NCBI GenBank assembly: GCA_021234155.1
Contig: JAJEKV010000002.1
Coordinates: 40,041,841-40,105,840 of the forward strand
Direction: 5' to 3'
From: Isoetes taiwanensis
Lineage: Eukaryota > Streptophyta > Lycopodiopsida > Isoetales > Isoetaceae
Length of the DNA stretch: 64,000 nucleotides
This document shows, piece by piece, positions 44,440-55,690 of the stretch (its first letter is position 1; every line of letters begins with the position of its first letter). Under the pieces are notes generated by a model that saw only the letters and a list, made by a program, of their open reading frames with translations, ran no database searches and was not told where the DNA came from. A program made the translations under genes and the position numbers.

Positions 44440-44525
44440 TAAGGGTCCAGAGATTTGAACCCTGGATATTCCATTTGCCTAGACATGCAACAGTTATACT
44501 TGTGCCCAAGGCATCTATACTTGAC
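44440..44525 (-). other. tRNA-like remnant
   Basis: On the minus strand CCAGGGTTCAAATCTCTGG forms a T-arm-like stem-loop with a B-box, 50 bp after GCCTTGGGCACAAG. A full cloverleaf does not form convincingly. Confidence 0.35.
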
Positions 44526-45844
44526 AAAATTAAACTAGTGAAAGATTGAATTCAGCATGTGTGTCAGTATTTGTTGAAGCGCAGCATACTCAATGTAAAA
44601 GCTGGAATTTATCAATGTTTCATATATAAAGACAGATCTAGTTTCCCATATGCTTGCAACATATTGCCTAAATATGAACAGATCAGAACTAAATATACTC
44701 AAATACAACCTCCTTAGACATCATAATAGCAGATAGAGTAACTTGGTCTGGCCCAACCTGGAACAACAACTCAACCCAGTCTTACAGTTAGAATGACAGT
44801 TAGTTCAGAGGCTAGTTAGAAAATGCTACTCATTTATTCACCTGAATAAGATGGCTTAAAAGTTCGCCATACCTACAAGGATAACAATGTCAAGGTTGAA
44901 GGGTTGTACCAGGTTGATTTTCTTTTCCAAAGACATTGCTGGCAACATAAGTATAAAGAGCTCTTCATTTATATGCCCACATTTCATTTAGATCTAGCAC
45001 ATACATGCTTTACAGAAAGGATCATATCCAACCCCACCTGGTGATATAAGGCGACGTTCCCATGTGGTCGCCTGACTTCGGAAAAAAAAAAAGTTGAAGT
45101 TCAGGTCACTCAGTACCCATGCGACCTGACTTTGCCACGTGGCAAAGTTTTTCCCGAAGGTAACTTTGAATTTTCAGAAAGGGCAGGGGATTTCTTGAGA
45201 GCTCCGGTCGACGCCTTGATTTGTCTCGTGCCGGTCAACACTTCCAGTTTACCGGAAATCTCCACAAGCAATACCGGAACATTTTCAAGCACTCCATCCC
45301 ATCATCATGTACTAGCATCGCCACCATGTCCGATTTTCATTTTCCTTTTAATTTTACTTTTGGTTTCTTGAATTGGGTTTATCGTCCTTATTTCAATCCT
45401 TTTCTTGGAGTTGAATTTGTTGGGGAAAGCGGATTTGCGCCCTACCTGTTGTCTGATCACTGAACAAATTGCAGGTTAGTGAATCAAAACCATCATACAA
45501 GCATCATTTTCGTCCTTCTCTATTTAGTTTGAATTGGTATGCAGGGACATCAGACATCATTTTCGCGTGCATCAGACATCAAACATGATAAAATGATAAA
45601 ATGAATTGGTGTGCATCAGACATCAGACATGATAAAATGATGACCTTAAAATCTGCTTCTGCTAATGAAATCTTTGAAACATAATCTGCTTCTGCTTTTG
45701 TTTGACATTGAAATAGTTTGAATAATTAATTGGTGTTTGTTAGGACATAAATAGAGTACTGCATTTGATATGGTAGTATCAAATTCCCATTTGATTTGCT
45801 CATGTCTTTTGCTTTTCAAATTAATGTCTTGATTGTGCAGCATC

Positions 45845-46750
45845 ATGGCATTACAAAGGATGTTAGTTTCATCTGAATTTGAGATGGGGATGTTAGTTTC
45901 ATCTGAATTTGAGATGGAGGAAGAGGTACAAGAGTCTGTGGGCACATCACAAAACAACATGTCTCATTTTCAAGTGCCACATAATGTTGTGTCTCGAAGT
46001 GTTAGTGCATCACAAAAAGGTGCACAAACTGTTGATGATAACAACAACAGGGATGACAGCAGTAGCAACAGAACTAAACGAGTGCATTCATCTGGTCATT
46101 GGTCGTTGGCTGAGATTTTAGTTCTTCAAGCTGCAAAGCGAGAGGACTATGAGCAACAAGCCATGGCGGGATTCAGGGAAAAGCATAAGAGGCAGCCTGA
46201 GCGTTGGAGTGATGTGGAAAACTATTGTTGGGCACATGGTGTGAAGCGATCTTCAAAAGCCTGCCAATCCAAATGGGATACGCTCATTGCTGATTTCAAA
46301 AAGGTGAAGGACTATGAGAAGGATATTCCAAGTGGTCACAATTCCTATTGGCAGATGTCAAACGCAGTTTTTTTGCATATGTCTCTTCTCTCGTGCATTT
46401 CAATCTCACTAACAATAACTTTGTGTAGATAATGATGTTGAATATACAATGGATGGTGAAGACGACCAGACGCCATCAAGTGCAGAAGTGTTCAGCAATG
46501 GTAAGAAACAATTACGTAAGCCAAAAATTAACGAAGGCTTGTTAAAAGCCTTGAACAAGGCTGAGGAGGCAAAAAGGAATGGGCTATGGAGGCTCGCAAA
46601 CTCACTTACGAGATGCACATGGACACACTAGAGCAGCGTGACCGAGCAATAGCTGTTCAAACAGTAGCAGCAAATGCTCTTCAAACGCTTGCAACACGGT
46701 TTATGTACTTGGCTCAAAAAATGACACCAGCAAGTAACTCAGGTTTGTAA
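45845..46750 (+). pseudogene. Trihelix (Myb/SANT-like) DNA-binding protein, gene or young pseudogene
   Basis: The coding part starts at ATG 45,845, five bases after an acceptor-like TTGTGCAG. A 5' leader exon with donor near 45,474 is likely. The trihelix domain is clear: GHWSLAEILVLQAAKREDYE, RWSDVENYCWAHGVKRSSKA, CQSKWDTLIADFKKVKDYEK and SYWQM. After a probable intron (about 46,361-46,431), the frame resumes NDVEYTMDGEDDQTPSSAEV, then a coiled C-terminus (KEWAMEARKLTYEMHMDTLE) to the TAA at 46,750, as in trihelix factors. Two problems exist. The GT donor (AACGCA|GTTTT) and the acceptor are out of phase by one base, and a one-base slip in an A5 tract near 46,571 is needed. A near-exact 28 bp tandem duplication lies at the start (MLVSSEFEM twice). 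PIF/Harbinger transposons also carry such domains, but no transposase is nearby. Confidence 0.55.
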
Positions 46751-46759
46751 TTGTTTACT

Positions 46760-48480
46760 TGGTGCAAATTCTGATACTATTGAATGTATAATGCTTGAGA
46801 ACTTTAACAGATGATAGAAGCAATGAAGGCATGAAGCAGATTTTAACTTCGAAGCATATCTTCAACTTTTGGACGTGTACTTCAAGTCAAGTCTCTTATC
46901 AGCTTACAAACTCTATACGTTTCAACTTGCAAACTCTCTATTAAATGCTGATGGCATATGGAGGCTAGAATCCGCATCATTATAATCTCCAGCCTTTTCT
47001 TCTAGAGTCCAGACAAGACAATTTTGAAATCTCTATTTGAATTCAAGATATTATTTGAATTCAAAAATTCTAATTCATCTACATTCTCAATGTTCAGTGT
47101 TTATTTGATGTTGCTGGAACTAGGAATTAGCATCCCATGTTCAGAAATATTTTGGATCAGTTTGTGTTGTATTATAGCAATTCTGTCATATGCAAAGCAG
47201 TATTACTGTTTGTCTTGGCAAATAGGCAAAGCTTGGAGATGATTCTGGACAAGTTAAGCACTGCTTTGGGTTCGTAGTGCAGGGTTTTTGTATAAACTCC
47301 AGCGGCTTTGCACAGAAGTATATTAGCCCATCAAAAGTTGCAAGATCCAGCAACTCTTCTTTCGGCAGGGTATGCAACAGTGCAATGTCTCTCCTTAGAG
47401 CAAAGCGCAATTTGATATTCAATGTCGGAATGAGCAGAAAAATCCAGGTTGAATTCGATGGTAAGAATAGAGAGAAAAATTGCAGTGGAAGCCAAGCAGA
47501 GATGGAATGGCAAATCTGGTGGTAAGGAGATTGGCTGTAGTGGCACCGTGACTATAAGTAGTCGCCCTACTTGTCTATCTGCGTTTTATTGCATGCACGC
47601 CATAGCTTTTCCATAAAAAGCTACGAAGAATGAAGAAGAGTATAAAATAAGGCATTTTCACAAATACTAAAATACAAAGGCATTCTCACAAATAAGTATA
47701 AATATAGGGGCATTTTTAAAAGTTTCCCTTAAAAAAATGATTGGAGACCGCTCCTTGCTTGGTTCTGGAAGTTCAACAATGTGGTCATAAGAATGACCTT
47801 AATGATGTTTTATAAGGGAATACAATTAGAGAAGGTCCAATGAGGCAGCATTGTTCTTGACATCCACCACTAGAATTCTAGCTCGGACTTACTAGAGAAG
47901 CTTGTATTGAAAAAGCCAAAGGAGAGGCACGATATTGTTGACATTCTTGTTTGAGCAAACTCTTATAAGAAGAAGAGGGCGATAAAGAAGGTATCACTCA
48001 ATTCCTTCGTGTGATTACAAGGGTCATGTAAAGGCTTTTAACAGAGGTGATGAAAACCTCTAAACTATATATCTCAATGTCATCATATTATTCAGCAAAA
48101 AAAAAAACTATAGGATAGACCACCTTATGCATGCATTGGTATGAAGGAGCCGCTAAATGTACTGTCTCAAGTTGCTAAATACTTGATAAACTCTTCTTGT
48201 ATGAGAAACTGCCTTTTTCTCTTTTCTTTTCTTTCCTCACTTCTCCTTCAGACTTAAGTCCTTGAGCTTTTTACTAACAACATATACATATAGTAACCTT
48301 AGTTTGGTTCTATTTTCCTAGGTTTGAGACAGAAATCAATGGCAATAACCTTCTAGAATCTGGAGTTGTAGAGGATATGCATGTAATTAGTTGGAGCATG
48401 TTGTTGAAGATGATAGGAATGGCAAAAAAGAATGGCACATGCTGGAAGATAAGGCGGCATGCAAGGGCGCTCGTGACGAT
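46760..48480. other. Intergenic, no gene
   Basis: Short frames only (for example 47,024-47,242 and 47,277-47,525 plus). No domain, repeat or splice pattern could be supported. Confidence 0.4.
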
Positions 48481-50395
48481 GGCGCTTAGGGCTGCCGGCG
48501 TTTTTCCTTGTAACTTGAGCATCTGAACTCCGTTTTCGATGATCTTTAGTTCGTTGGAAAGCTTGTTCCGAGAGCTCTCCATCAACATCAATTTTCTTAG
48601 GGTTTGCTATCAGAGTAGGGGCCGGATTTGGGTCTTTTTTATTTCGGCCACTTATAGTAGGGATGGGAAAGACAGATATGGTTCTAGCATCCAAGGCAGC
48701 GACAAAACGACGTGAGTCTATCACCAATTTGGTGATAGGTGATCCCCCAGTTGCTGCGCAAAAAGAGGTAAATAATTCAGTTGAAAGTTCTTTGCCTTCG
48801 ATGCTGGCTACTTCAGTGGTTCTTGAAGAAAGGGATTTTCCTCCCTTCCAAGGCGCTGCGAGTAAGGAAGCGGAAGTTAATGGGAACTTGCATCCACCAG
48901 GTACAGATTCCAGTCCTAATGTAGTTCTTCAGCCTCAGGCAAATAATAGTGCTTGGAAATCATCTGATTCGGTTACAAAAGTTTCATATCAAAGATTTAG
49001 CGATTGGCTTTGTAAGGATATATATAGTGCATCTAGAAAGGCAAGGGTAGCAGCTGCTTTACAGGTATTGTCTGAAGGAAGTAAGGATGAGTTGTCCGCA
49101 ATCTTGGACACATTAAAAGCCCGACAGATTCAACTACAACAACAATTGCCTCCAGATGACATATTTTACCAGTCTGATTGTCAGAATGTGGTTCAAGCTT
49201 CTGGTATTCCTGTGGTTGAGGTGGACCATCAAGCTCATATTAAGTGTGCTGAGAACTTATCTTCTTGTGCAGTTCTTGGGTATTTTACTGGTGGCTATTT
49301 AGATTTTTCACGGTTCCGTATTTGGTTGTCTCGGCTTTTGAGATGCCTTCAACTTCCTCCTTTCCAGTCCATCAAGTTGTTGGCAAAAAACTTTGTTCTC
49401 ATTATGTTTGAAAGTAGTGATGCAGTGGACTCTTTGGTATCAAGAGGGATTGATCCACTTGGTGGGGAATATATAATATACCAGTATTACTCTCCTGGCT
49501 TTACACCAGATACAGTTCGTACATTAAAGATGCCTTGCTGGTTCTCGTTACCTAATCTTCCTCCTGATCTAATGGCTCATCAATTTCTAGTTGTAATTGC
49601 AATGGGACTTGAGGTTCATATCTCACACTCCATCATGAATGGTCTAAGGATTTGTGTTTCTATGCCTGTGGACTCGCCTTTGCCAGATTGTGTAGTTGTG
49701 AAGAGCGGGCCTTGGTATAAGAAGTTGGATCTTAAGCTTCTGAATGGTCCAGAATTAGCCCGTTTGTTTCCTGATAAGGAGGCTTTTGCTAGCTTTCGTC
49801 GAGATACTCGTGCATCTCAGGCATCTGTTCAACATTCTTCTCAGGTTCAAGCTCCTACTGTTATTTCTTCATCTATTCATGATCAACCTTTGCCAGTTGT
49901 CTTGCATTCCTCGGCTATGGAAGATGCTCTACACACAGTTCCAATAGTGTCGTCCTTAACACCGTCAACTGCAGCTATAGTTCCTACCACTCTCCCCGTT
50001 GTTGCTTCTGCTTCTCATGTTTCTGAGGTTGTTATGGCTGATGGTCCTAATGTTCAATGCGCTAAAGAGTCATGGCAACAGGTCAATTGGAAGAAGGCAA
50101 TGAGGAAGAAGTCGGTTATGTCATCTCACGAGGCTATCCTGCCTCGTTCTATTCAATGGCATAATAATTTGATGTCTGTTGATGATCATCCCGATGTTAC
50201 AGAACATGTTGATTGTGATGAGGCCATTAAACGCCTCAAGGTGGCACAAGGAATATGATTATGTACTGTGTTTGGGTGGTTTTGCTTAGTGGACCATCTC
50301 GTCCTCTAGGTTTTGAGTCCCATGTCACAGGTCCCTTGTATGTATCTTGATATTCCTTGATAATAGATTGTCGTCCTTCAAAAAAAAAAAAAAAA
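48480..50395 (+). mobile_element. ORF1-only LINE derivative with A-tail
   Basis: A 5' leader (from about 48,480) is followed by a complete ORF1 (48,663-50,258), 120 bp of 3' sequence (TTGATATTCCTTGATAATAG) and an uninterrupted run of about 15 A at 50,380-50,394. No endonuclease or reverse transcriptase lies between the ORF and the tail. It has the layout of a retroposed unit coding only for the RNA-binding protein. Target-site duplications could not be identified by eye. Confidence 0.6.
48663..50258 (+). CDS. LINE ORF1-type protein (DUF4283-like), intact 531 codons
   Basis: Residues about 205-350 look like the nucleic-acid-binding domain of plant LINE ORF1/gag proteins: SRFRIWLSRLLRCLQLPPFQ, KLLAKNFVLIMFESSDAVDS, YQYYSPGFTPDTVRTLKMPC and WFSLPNLPPDLMAHQFLVVI. 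The N-terminus is Ser/Glu-rich and the C-terminal 150 residues are Ser/Val/Pro-rich, with a late WQQVNWKKAMRKKS segment. The CCHC knuckle usually found after this domain is absent. The frame is undamaged over 1.6 kb, in contrast to all other LINE pieces in the window, which suggests a recent or selected copy. Its role in a LINE would be to package the RNA. Confidence 0.6.
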   Translation: MGKTDMVLASKAATKRRESITNLVIGDPPVAAQKEVNNSVESSLPSMLATSVVLEERDFPPFQGAASKEAEVNGNLHPPGTDSSPNVVLQPQANNSAWKSSDSVTKVSYQRFSDWLCKDIYSASRKARVAAALQVLSEGSKDELSAILDTLKARQIQLQQQLPPDDIFYQSDCQNVVQASGIPVVEVDHQAHIKCAENLSSCAVLGYFTGGYLDFSRFRIWLSRLLRCLQLPPFQSIKLLAKNFVLIMFESSDAVDSLVSRGIDPLGGEYIIYQYYSPGFTPDTVRTLKMPCWFSLPNLPPDLMAHQFLVVIAMGLEVHISHSIMNGLRICVSMPVDSPLPDCVVVKSGPWYKKLDLKLLNGPELARLFPDKEAFASFRRDTRASQASVQHSSQVQAPTVISSSIHDQPLPVVLHSSAMEDALHTVPIVSSLTPSTAAIVPTTLPVVASASHVSEVVMADGPNVQCAKESWQQVNWKKAMRKKSVMSSHEAILPRSIQWHNNLMSVDDHPDVTEHVDCDEAIKRLKVAQGI

Positions 50396-50494
50396 GAGGT
50401 TGAGAATGATAACATCACACAACAAGAATATAGTACCACTATCCCATTTATTTGTAGGAAGCTGTTGATATCCAGTGTCAACGGAGTTCTTTCA

Positions 50495-51860
50495 TGTGGT
50501 GCCGATCGAATCGGAGATAAAGTATATATTTCTTTGTCCAAGAGGATTCGACTTTATCCAGACATGCTTACAAGTTTTTGATGTCGTCGATTCGCGTAGC
50601 GAATCGGCATTCTTGCTCAAGACGAGCATGCATGCATTGCATGCGTCGCATGCATGCATCGCATGCGTTTTGGGCCGTTCGTCAGGTTGGGCGTTTGCTA
50701 CTTATTGCAGAGTTCTTCATCGATGTTTCATCGGCGCTTCCTCTTCTCTCAGCAGTACCTTATTCTCTTTGATTTGTTTCCAGGCAGGGGAGGGACTTCT
50801 TCCTGCCTGGTTTGGCCAATTTGGCGTTGCTTTCCTGCTGTCCTTTTCGGCCTTTAGCCTTCATCCTGTGACCTTCGTCCTCGATCCTAGTTTGTTAAGG
50901 AAGTCCTTTGGTATTCGGGCGCTTTGTTGGTTTCATGCGAGTCGCAGTGCAAGAATGTCGTCGATTAGGTGTAGCGAATCGACATTCTTGCTCAAACGGC
51001 AACATGCATGCATCGTCGATGCATGCATCGCGATGCGTTTTGGGGGCGTTCGTCGGGTTGGGCGTTTGCTACTTATTGCAGAATTCTTCATCGACATTTC
51101 ATCGGCTTCCTCTTCTCTCGTGATACCTTATTCTCTTTGAACCCACCCCCTTCTTTGTTTACTATATTTTGTACAAGTTACATTTTATCATGTTTTCCAC
51201 CCGGTGGGTGATGCTTTTTTCCACCCACCGGGTGATGCTATTTTTGGTATGTTTTCGTTTGTTGTTGGTGATGTGCGTGCAGTGCTGGGTTGGCGGCGCC
51301 ATCCGTTTTGACTTCTCCATGCGCGGGTTTTTGGGAGCGATTCTATGCCTTACGTTTGTCTAAGCCCCTTGCCGAAGGCTTATCACTAGGGTTTTTCCTC
51401 GAAAACCCGAAAGGGCGGGGTTTTTTAATCCCGATGATAAGCTTTCGGCAGGTACATCAGCCACTCATCTATTAGCATTGTATTTGTTTTTGGGGTCCAA
51501 ATGTTATAATTGGATTTTCCCTTTATTTTTCGTGGGTAGTTCGCATGTGTGCGGCTATCCACTGTCCACCATTGTAGAAATCTGCTGAGATGAATGAGAA
51601 GCCTATCTAGGCGCTTTGTTGGTTTCATGCAAGTCGCAGTGCAAGAATGTAGCCATTTGATCCGTCCAGAACTTAGAGAGTATCAGGTGTACTCTAGGTA
51701 CATTTATTGGTGCCGATCGAACTGGAGATATATATATTTCTTTGTCCAAGAGGATTTGACTTTATCCAGACATGCTTACAAGTTTTTGATGTAGCCATTT
51801 GGTCCGTCCAGAACTTAGAGAGTATCAGGTGGACTCTAGGTACATTTCTTCGAGATGCAA
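50495..51860. repeat. Dispersed direct repeats with GCATGC-rich cores
   Basis: Three blocks recur. Block 1 is GTGCCGATCGAATCGGAGAT...ACATGCTTACAAGTTTTTGATGT (50,502 and 51,711). Block 2 is TTGGTTTCATGCGAGTCGCA and AAGAATGT (50,925 and 51,618). Block 3 is a 190 bp segment with GGGCGTTTGCTACTTATTGC (50,593-50,775 and 50,960-51,140) holding GCATGCATGCAT-type self-complementary sequence. A GTCCAGAACTTAGAGAGTAT unit is also doubled (51,661 and 51,806). No coding frame is shared by the copies. Confidence 0.7.
51193..51445. repeat. Two inverted repeats and a LINE-like 3' motif
   Basis: CCACCCGGTGGG and CCCACCGGGTG face each other around 51,199-51,236. At 51,366-51,445, CTTGCCGAAGGCTTATCA pairs with TGATAAGCTTTCGGCAGG across a loop containing GGGGTTTTTTAATCCCGATG. 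This motif resembles the 3' end of the LINE family at 33.55 kb (GGGGTTTTTTAATCCGGGTC), so this is probably another LINE end fragment. Confidence 0.55.
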
Positions 51861-51869
51861 TCATGAAAT

Positions 51870-52592
51870 CCTTTACTTTCATTCAATCCCAGACTGAGTT
51901 TATTGGATCCTCAATTAAACTTCGTAAGTGCAACTCGGAGTATGCTTATAATTACTGCTACAACTTGAATGCTTTTATTTGTAGCGCTATACTTGATATC
52001 TACTTATATGACATGATTATCTGATAAGAGAATTATTAATAAATTTGCAGGTTGTAAGTGAATTAGAACACTTTGTGGAGATTTTGCAATTGTTCCCAGC
52101 CAATGTGGGAGAATACTATATAGAAGGTCCTTGAATACACATCAAGAATAGACTAGTTGTACTAAATTTTTATAATTATGATGATGTGTGACTCTTATTG
52201 TAATACTATGGAAGTGGAGCTATGGTCACACGCACCTCCTTGGTTTCCTTGCTGACCTCTTTGGCACAGATCTGGGCCAGTCTGCCAACTCTAAACAGAG
52301 GCACAGATGCAAAGAACCCTAAAATATATTACTCGAGCCTTGCATGTTCAATTTGGAATAATATTCAACATTCATAGGTGACCATTGGAAAGTGCCACAA
52401 AAATCAAGGTCCAGAAAGGGCGCACTCTAGAAATACTATTTAGTACACCTCATCAAATACAACACCGAAATCATAGAAAAACCTTAGTAAAAATCGTACA
52501 AAAACATTAAACCTCCTGTTATTATGCTACATATGCTATATATTCTTCCTTTAGAGATGCTTTAGCATTTTCTACAAAATTGTCTGGGGCTC
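51870..52592. other. Intergenic, no gene
   Basis: AT-rich spacer between the repeat blocks and the LTR. No supported frame. Confidence 0.4.
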
Positions 52593-54107
52593 TGTGACAT
52601 CCCCTACTCATATACGGTGCACTCACCGTATACAAACAGGAGTTCATATCCCATACCAGCTCCATGCTAATATAGGGCCCTCCAAGTATCACTGCAACCT
52701 TGAGATGGTCCAGTGGGAAGAATGAAGGGGCCATTTACCCTGTCTTCCTCAGGGCCTACCTAGCTGCGGAAGTGCAACATACATGTCAGTAGTACATACA
52801 TCAATAAAACATGACCACCATGAGGGGTGGCTCACCTCATATCTGCATAGACAAAGATCAGTACATCACATAAGGGAGTTCTACCCTGGCTCAGACACAG
52901 GGTTGGACTGACAAGCTTGGGTCTCCAGAGGTCAAGCAGACCGAGTGCAATAACAGTGGAGTTGGCTGGCAAAGGAACATGGCAGTTGGGTAGTCCGCTC
53001 CATCCGCCCCTCCTGTGCACACTTTGCAGAGTAGGTTGAAAAGTGTTGGGACTGGACTGTAGTCCGCCGGATGCATAGCCAAAGGGGTTATTCCTGGGTT
53101 GCATCTCCCCAGTTCTGATGGGGCAGGTAGGGATTTCTCCCACCAGAAGCTAGCATGCTGACTCAAGGCGACTAGAGGGCCACTGCCCTTACTCGACTGA
53201 ACTCCATGGAAGGTGTACACCACCCCAAGAGTGTCGAACCCATGCAACAGCCCGCACGCAGTGGCAGTGCATTAGATCTAGTGCGCTGAAGTCCTCGATA
53301 GGCCTTACTACCAGAGGGACAGTTCATGAATCAGGACATGAGCTTCCTTGTAAGCCAGTCTGGTCCCTCCACCCACAACCAGGTTTGGTTCTTGTACACA
53401 GGCCGAATATTAGTAGCACACTAAAGGGACTAGCTAGGAGCATTAACTACTAGGCTTGTAGGCCTCTACCCCCCTTCCCAATACAATGAGTCCACAGAGA
53501 TCATCCATACATCCATATCATCAAAGAACTAAAGAATAATATCTAATCTACATCATAGAAGTTAGGTTCTTTAGTTAGGGCTCGCTATCTAGGGTTCTAT
53601 GTGGCTGCTATGGGTAATTCAATAGGCTAAACATGCTAATTCTATGCCCAGAAGGCGGATTAGGCTATTGAATTGACGAAATACCTGATCCGTGGCTTGC
53701 TCCTCCTGCTCAAAATGCGTCCATGTCGCTGTCTTGCCTGGAGATGCAGTCGGAAAGGAAATAATACGAGCTAGGGCGCTCAGGCAGATCTTGGAAGTCG
53801 GGATTGACTCTTGAAGCGCGCAAAAAGGAGCTCGGAAGGACTGTGGACGAAAAGGGAAAGTTAGGGTTTGGTTGCCTTACACAGGTTATCAGTTAGGGTT
53901 AGGGTTTCCATGACCCTTGGTATGCCTCTTAATGGTTAATGGTCTAAAGTGCACACATTAATAAGTGTGCACATTCTTGCAAGTTGCCCCTTAGGGCGCC
54001 ACTTGCTTGGCTACACGTCGGCGTACACGTCAATTGCGAAGGCGTGTACGCGTGACAGTGCAGTACGGTATACGTCTTGAGACTGTATATCGTACTGGAA
54101 CGTCACA
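52593..54107 (-). mobile_element. 3' LTR of the chromovirus (element B)
   Basis: Read on the minus strand the segment starts TGTGACGTTCC, directly after a polypurine tract, and ends GGGATGTCACA. The 11 bp ends are inverted with two mismatches, and the ends are TG...CA. A length of 1,515 bp is plausible for a Ty3/gypsy LTR. The 5' LTR lies outside the window, so the two LTRs cannot be compared. Internal short hairpins include ATACGGTGCACTCACCGTAT near the distal end. Confidence 0.65.
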
Positions 54108-54162
54108 TTCTCCCCACCTTAAAATGATGCTGTCCGCAGCATCGTGGTTCTCCCCACCTTGG
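54108..54162 (-). promoter_or_regulatory. Polypurine tract(s) next to the 3' LTR
   Basis: Minus strand AAGGTGGGGAGAA occurs immediately before the LTR start and again 40 bp upstream. The PPT primes plus-strand DNA synthesis, and the nearer copy is in the correct position. Confidence 0.6.
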
Positions 54163-54164
54163 GA

Positions 54165-54935
54165 TCTTCTTGTCCTGCAACAACTTGATGCATACAATTT
54201 ATTATTACTACACTTACACATTTATTAACATTATCTTAGGTAATACTTTAAAACATTATTATTTAATCAGTAAGTTTAAAACAATATTTGTATTTATTCA
54301 AGTTTATCAATTTCATTATGTTTTCTCGGTACTTTTCATTCCTTGCAACACATTCTAATTACAATTGTGTTGCAAGTCGTTGTAGCTCGACCCCTTTTGC
54401 CCTCCGGAGCGCTCTATTGGCCTGCAGGTCGATAATACTTTAGTACCATTTCAATAGTTAATAATATTATGGTTATAAGGAGACCACCCATCTAATTAAC
54501 TAAATAGATGCATGACTAATCTCCCGGCGTAGGAAGAGGATGCTTCTTCCATCGTGGCCGTGGAGACAGCGCCCTATAATGCCTACATGCCGCTCGTGCC
54601 TACACCTTTAGTTGCCTAAGCGTGGAGGATAGAGTCCTTCCCGTAGTTGGGGCGTGAAGGATGGGGTCCTCCCCGTAGGTATTGGCTAGAGGTGCTTCCC
54701 TATCCATGCATTCCTGAATGACCTCTTATCTCTCGAGGTCTTCTACTTCCGTGAGACGGAAGTAGACCTTTTAATCTACTTTAGAGCTAATCCAAGCAGA
54801 ACCACGGTCATGCCTACAATGACATTACACCACGTCCTAGAGATCACCATAGTGGTCTCATCATCGATAACAATGCATGCAACCCATACCTAGCATAGGT
54901 TGCATGCGTACATTAATTCTATTTAAGACTGAAAT
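54165..54935. other. 3' untranslated part of element B
   Basis: Lies between the end of the chromodomain frame and the PPT. No frame is supported. An imperfect repeat GATGGGGTCCTCCCCGTAG / GATAGAGTCCTTCCCGTAG is present near 54,630-54,680. Confidence 0.4.
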
Positions 54936-54937
54936 TA

Positions 54938-55690
54938 ATCTACACAACCATCGACATGCCTGCGTCGATTTCTTCGGAGATCCCATTGCTCCATGAATTC
55001 CGGGTACTGCCTTATAAGGTCCTGCTTAAGTACCCACGTTGCGTCTTCCACTGGCAAGTGTTTCCACTTGACCAAGTATTGGAGAATTCTGATCTCCTTG
55101 TTTCCTTGATTGCTTTATCAAGGATTAAGTCTGGGACTATCTCTAGCTGCTCTTCTGTCATTTCCAACAATGTTGGTGTGTCCAAGACTTCTTCTGGGTT
55201 TGGAGTATGCTTCTTCAACAGACTCACGTGGAAGACCTTATGAATTTTCAGGTGTGCTGGCAGGTCTAACTTGTAGGATTGATTACCTACTCTCTTGTCT
55301 ATTCTGAAAGGACCCGCCCACCTTGGAGCAAGCTTCTTGCAATTTCCGATGCAGAGCTTTGCTTGTTTCACTTTGATCTTGAGCCAAACATTGTCGCCAA
55401 CCTCAAACTCTCTGACTATTCGGTGCTTGTCGACGATGCTCTTTTGTCGACTCCTTGTTGCAAGAAGATATCCTCGAACCTCTTCCACCAGCTGCTGCAT
55501 GTCGGCCAACATTTGCTGCGAAACCTCTACTTTTGACACAGGATTGTGCCAAGTGTCTGGGGTTAGGCATTGGTAGCCGTAGTTGATCATGAACGACGAC
55601 ATTTGGGATGATTCCTGCTTGGTGCTATTATAAGCGAACTCCACCAAGTGAATAAACTCTTCCCCTGCTTGTTCCAGACATAGTTTCGTA
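54938..55690 (-). pseudogene. Integrase C-terminus and chromodomain (element B)
   Basis: The minus-strand frame from about 55,690 carries EFAYNSTKQESSQMSSFMIN, VGDNVWLKIK, KLAPRWAGPFRI and HVSLLKKH, the C-terminal part of Ty3/gypsy integrases. A one-base slip near 55,090 then leads to a chromodomain: ILQYLVKWKHLPVEDATWV followed by RQYPEF, ending about 54,938. Chromodomains of chromoviruses bind modified histone H3 and steer integration to heterochromatin. Here the three aromatic/hydrophobic strand residues and WKHLPVEDATW helix start are recognisable. Confidence 0.8.

Noticed and set aside
52593-54107. DNA transposon bounded by TGTGAC inverted ends
   Set aside because: The polypurine tract and pol genes directly upstream make a 3' LTR with short terminal inverted repeats the better explanation.
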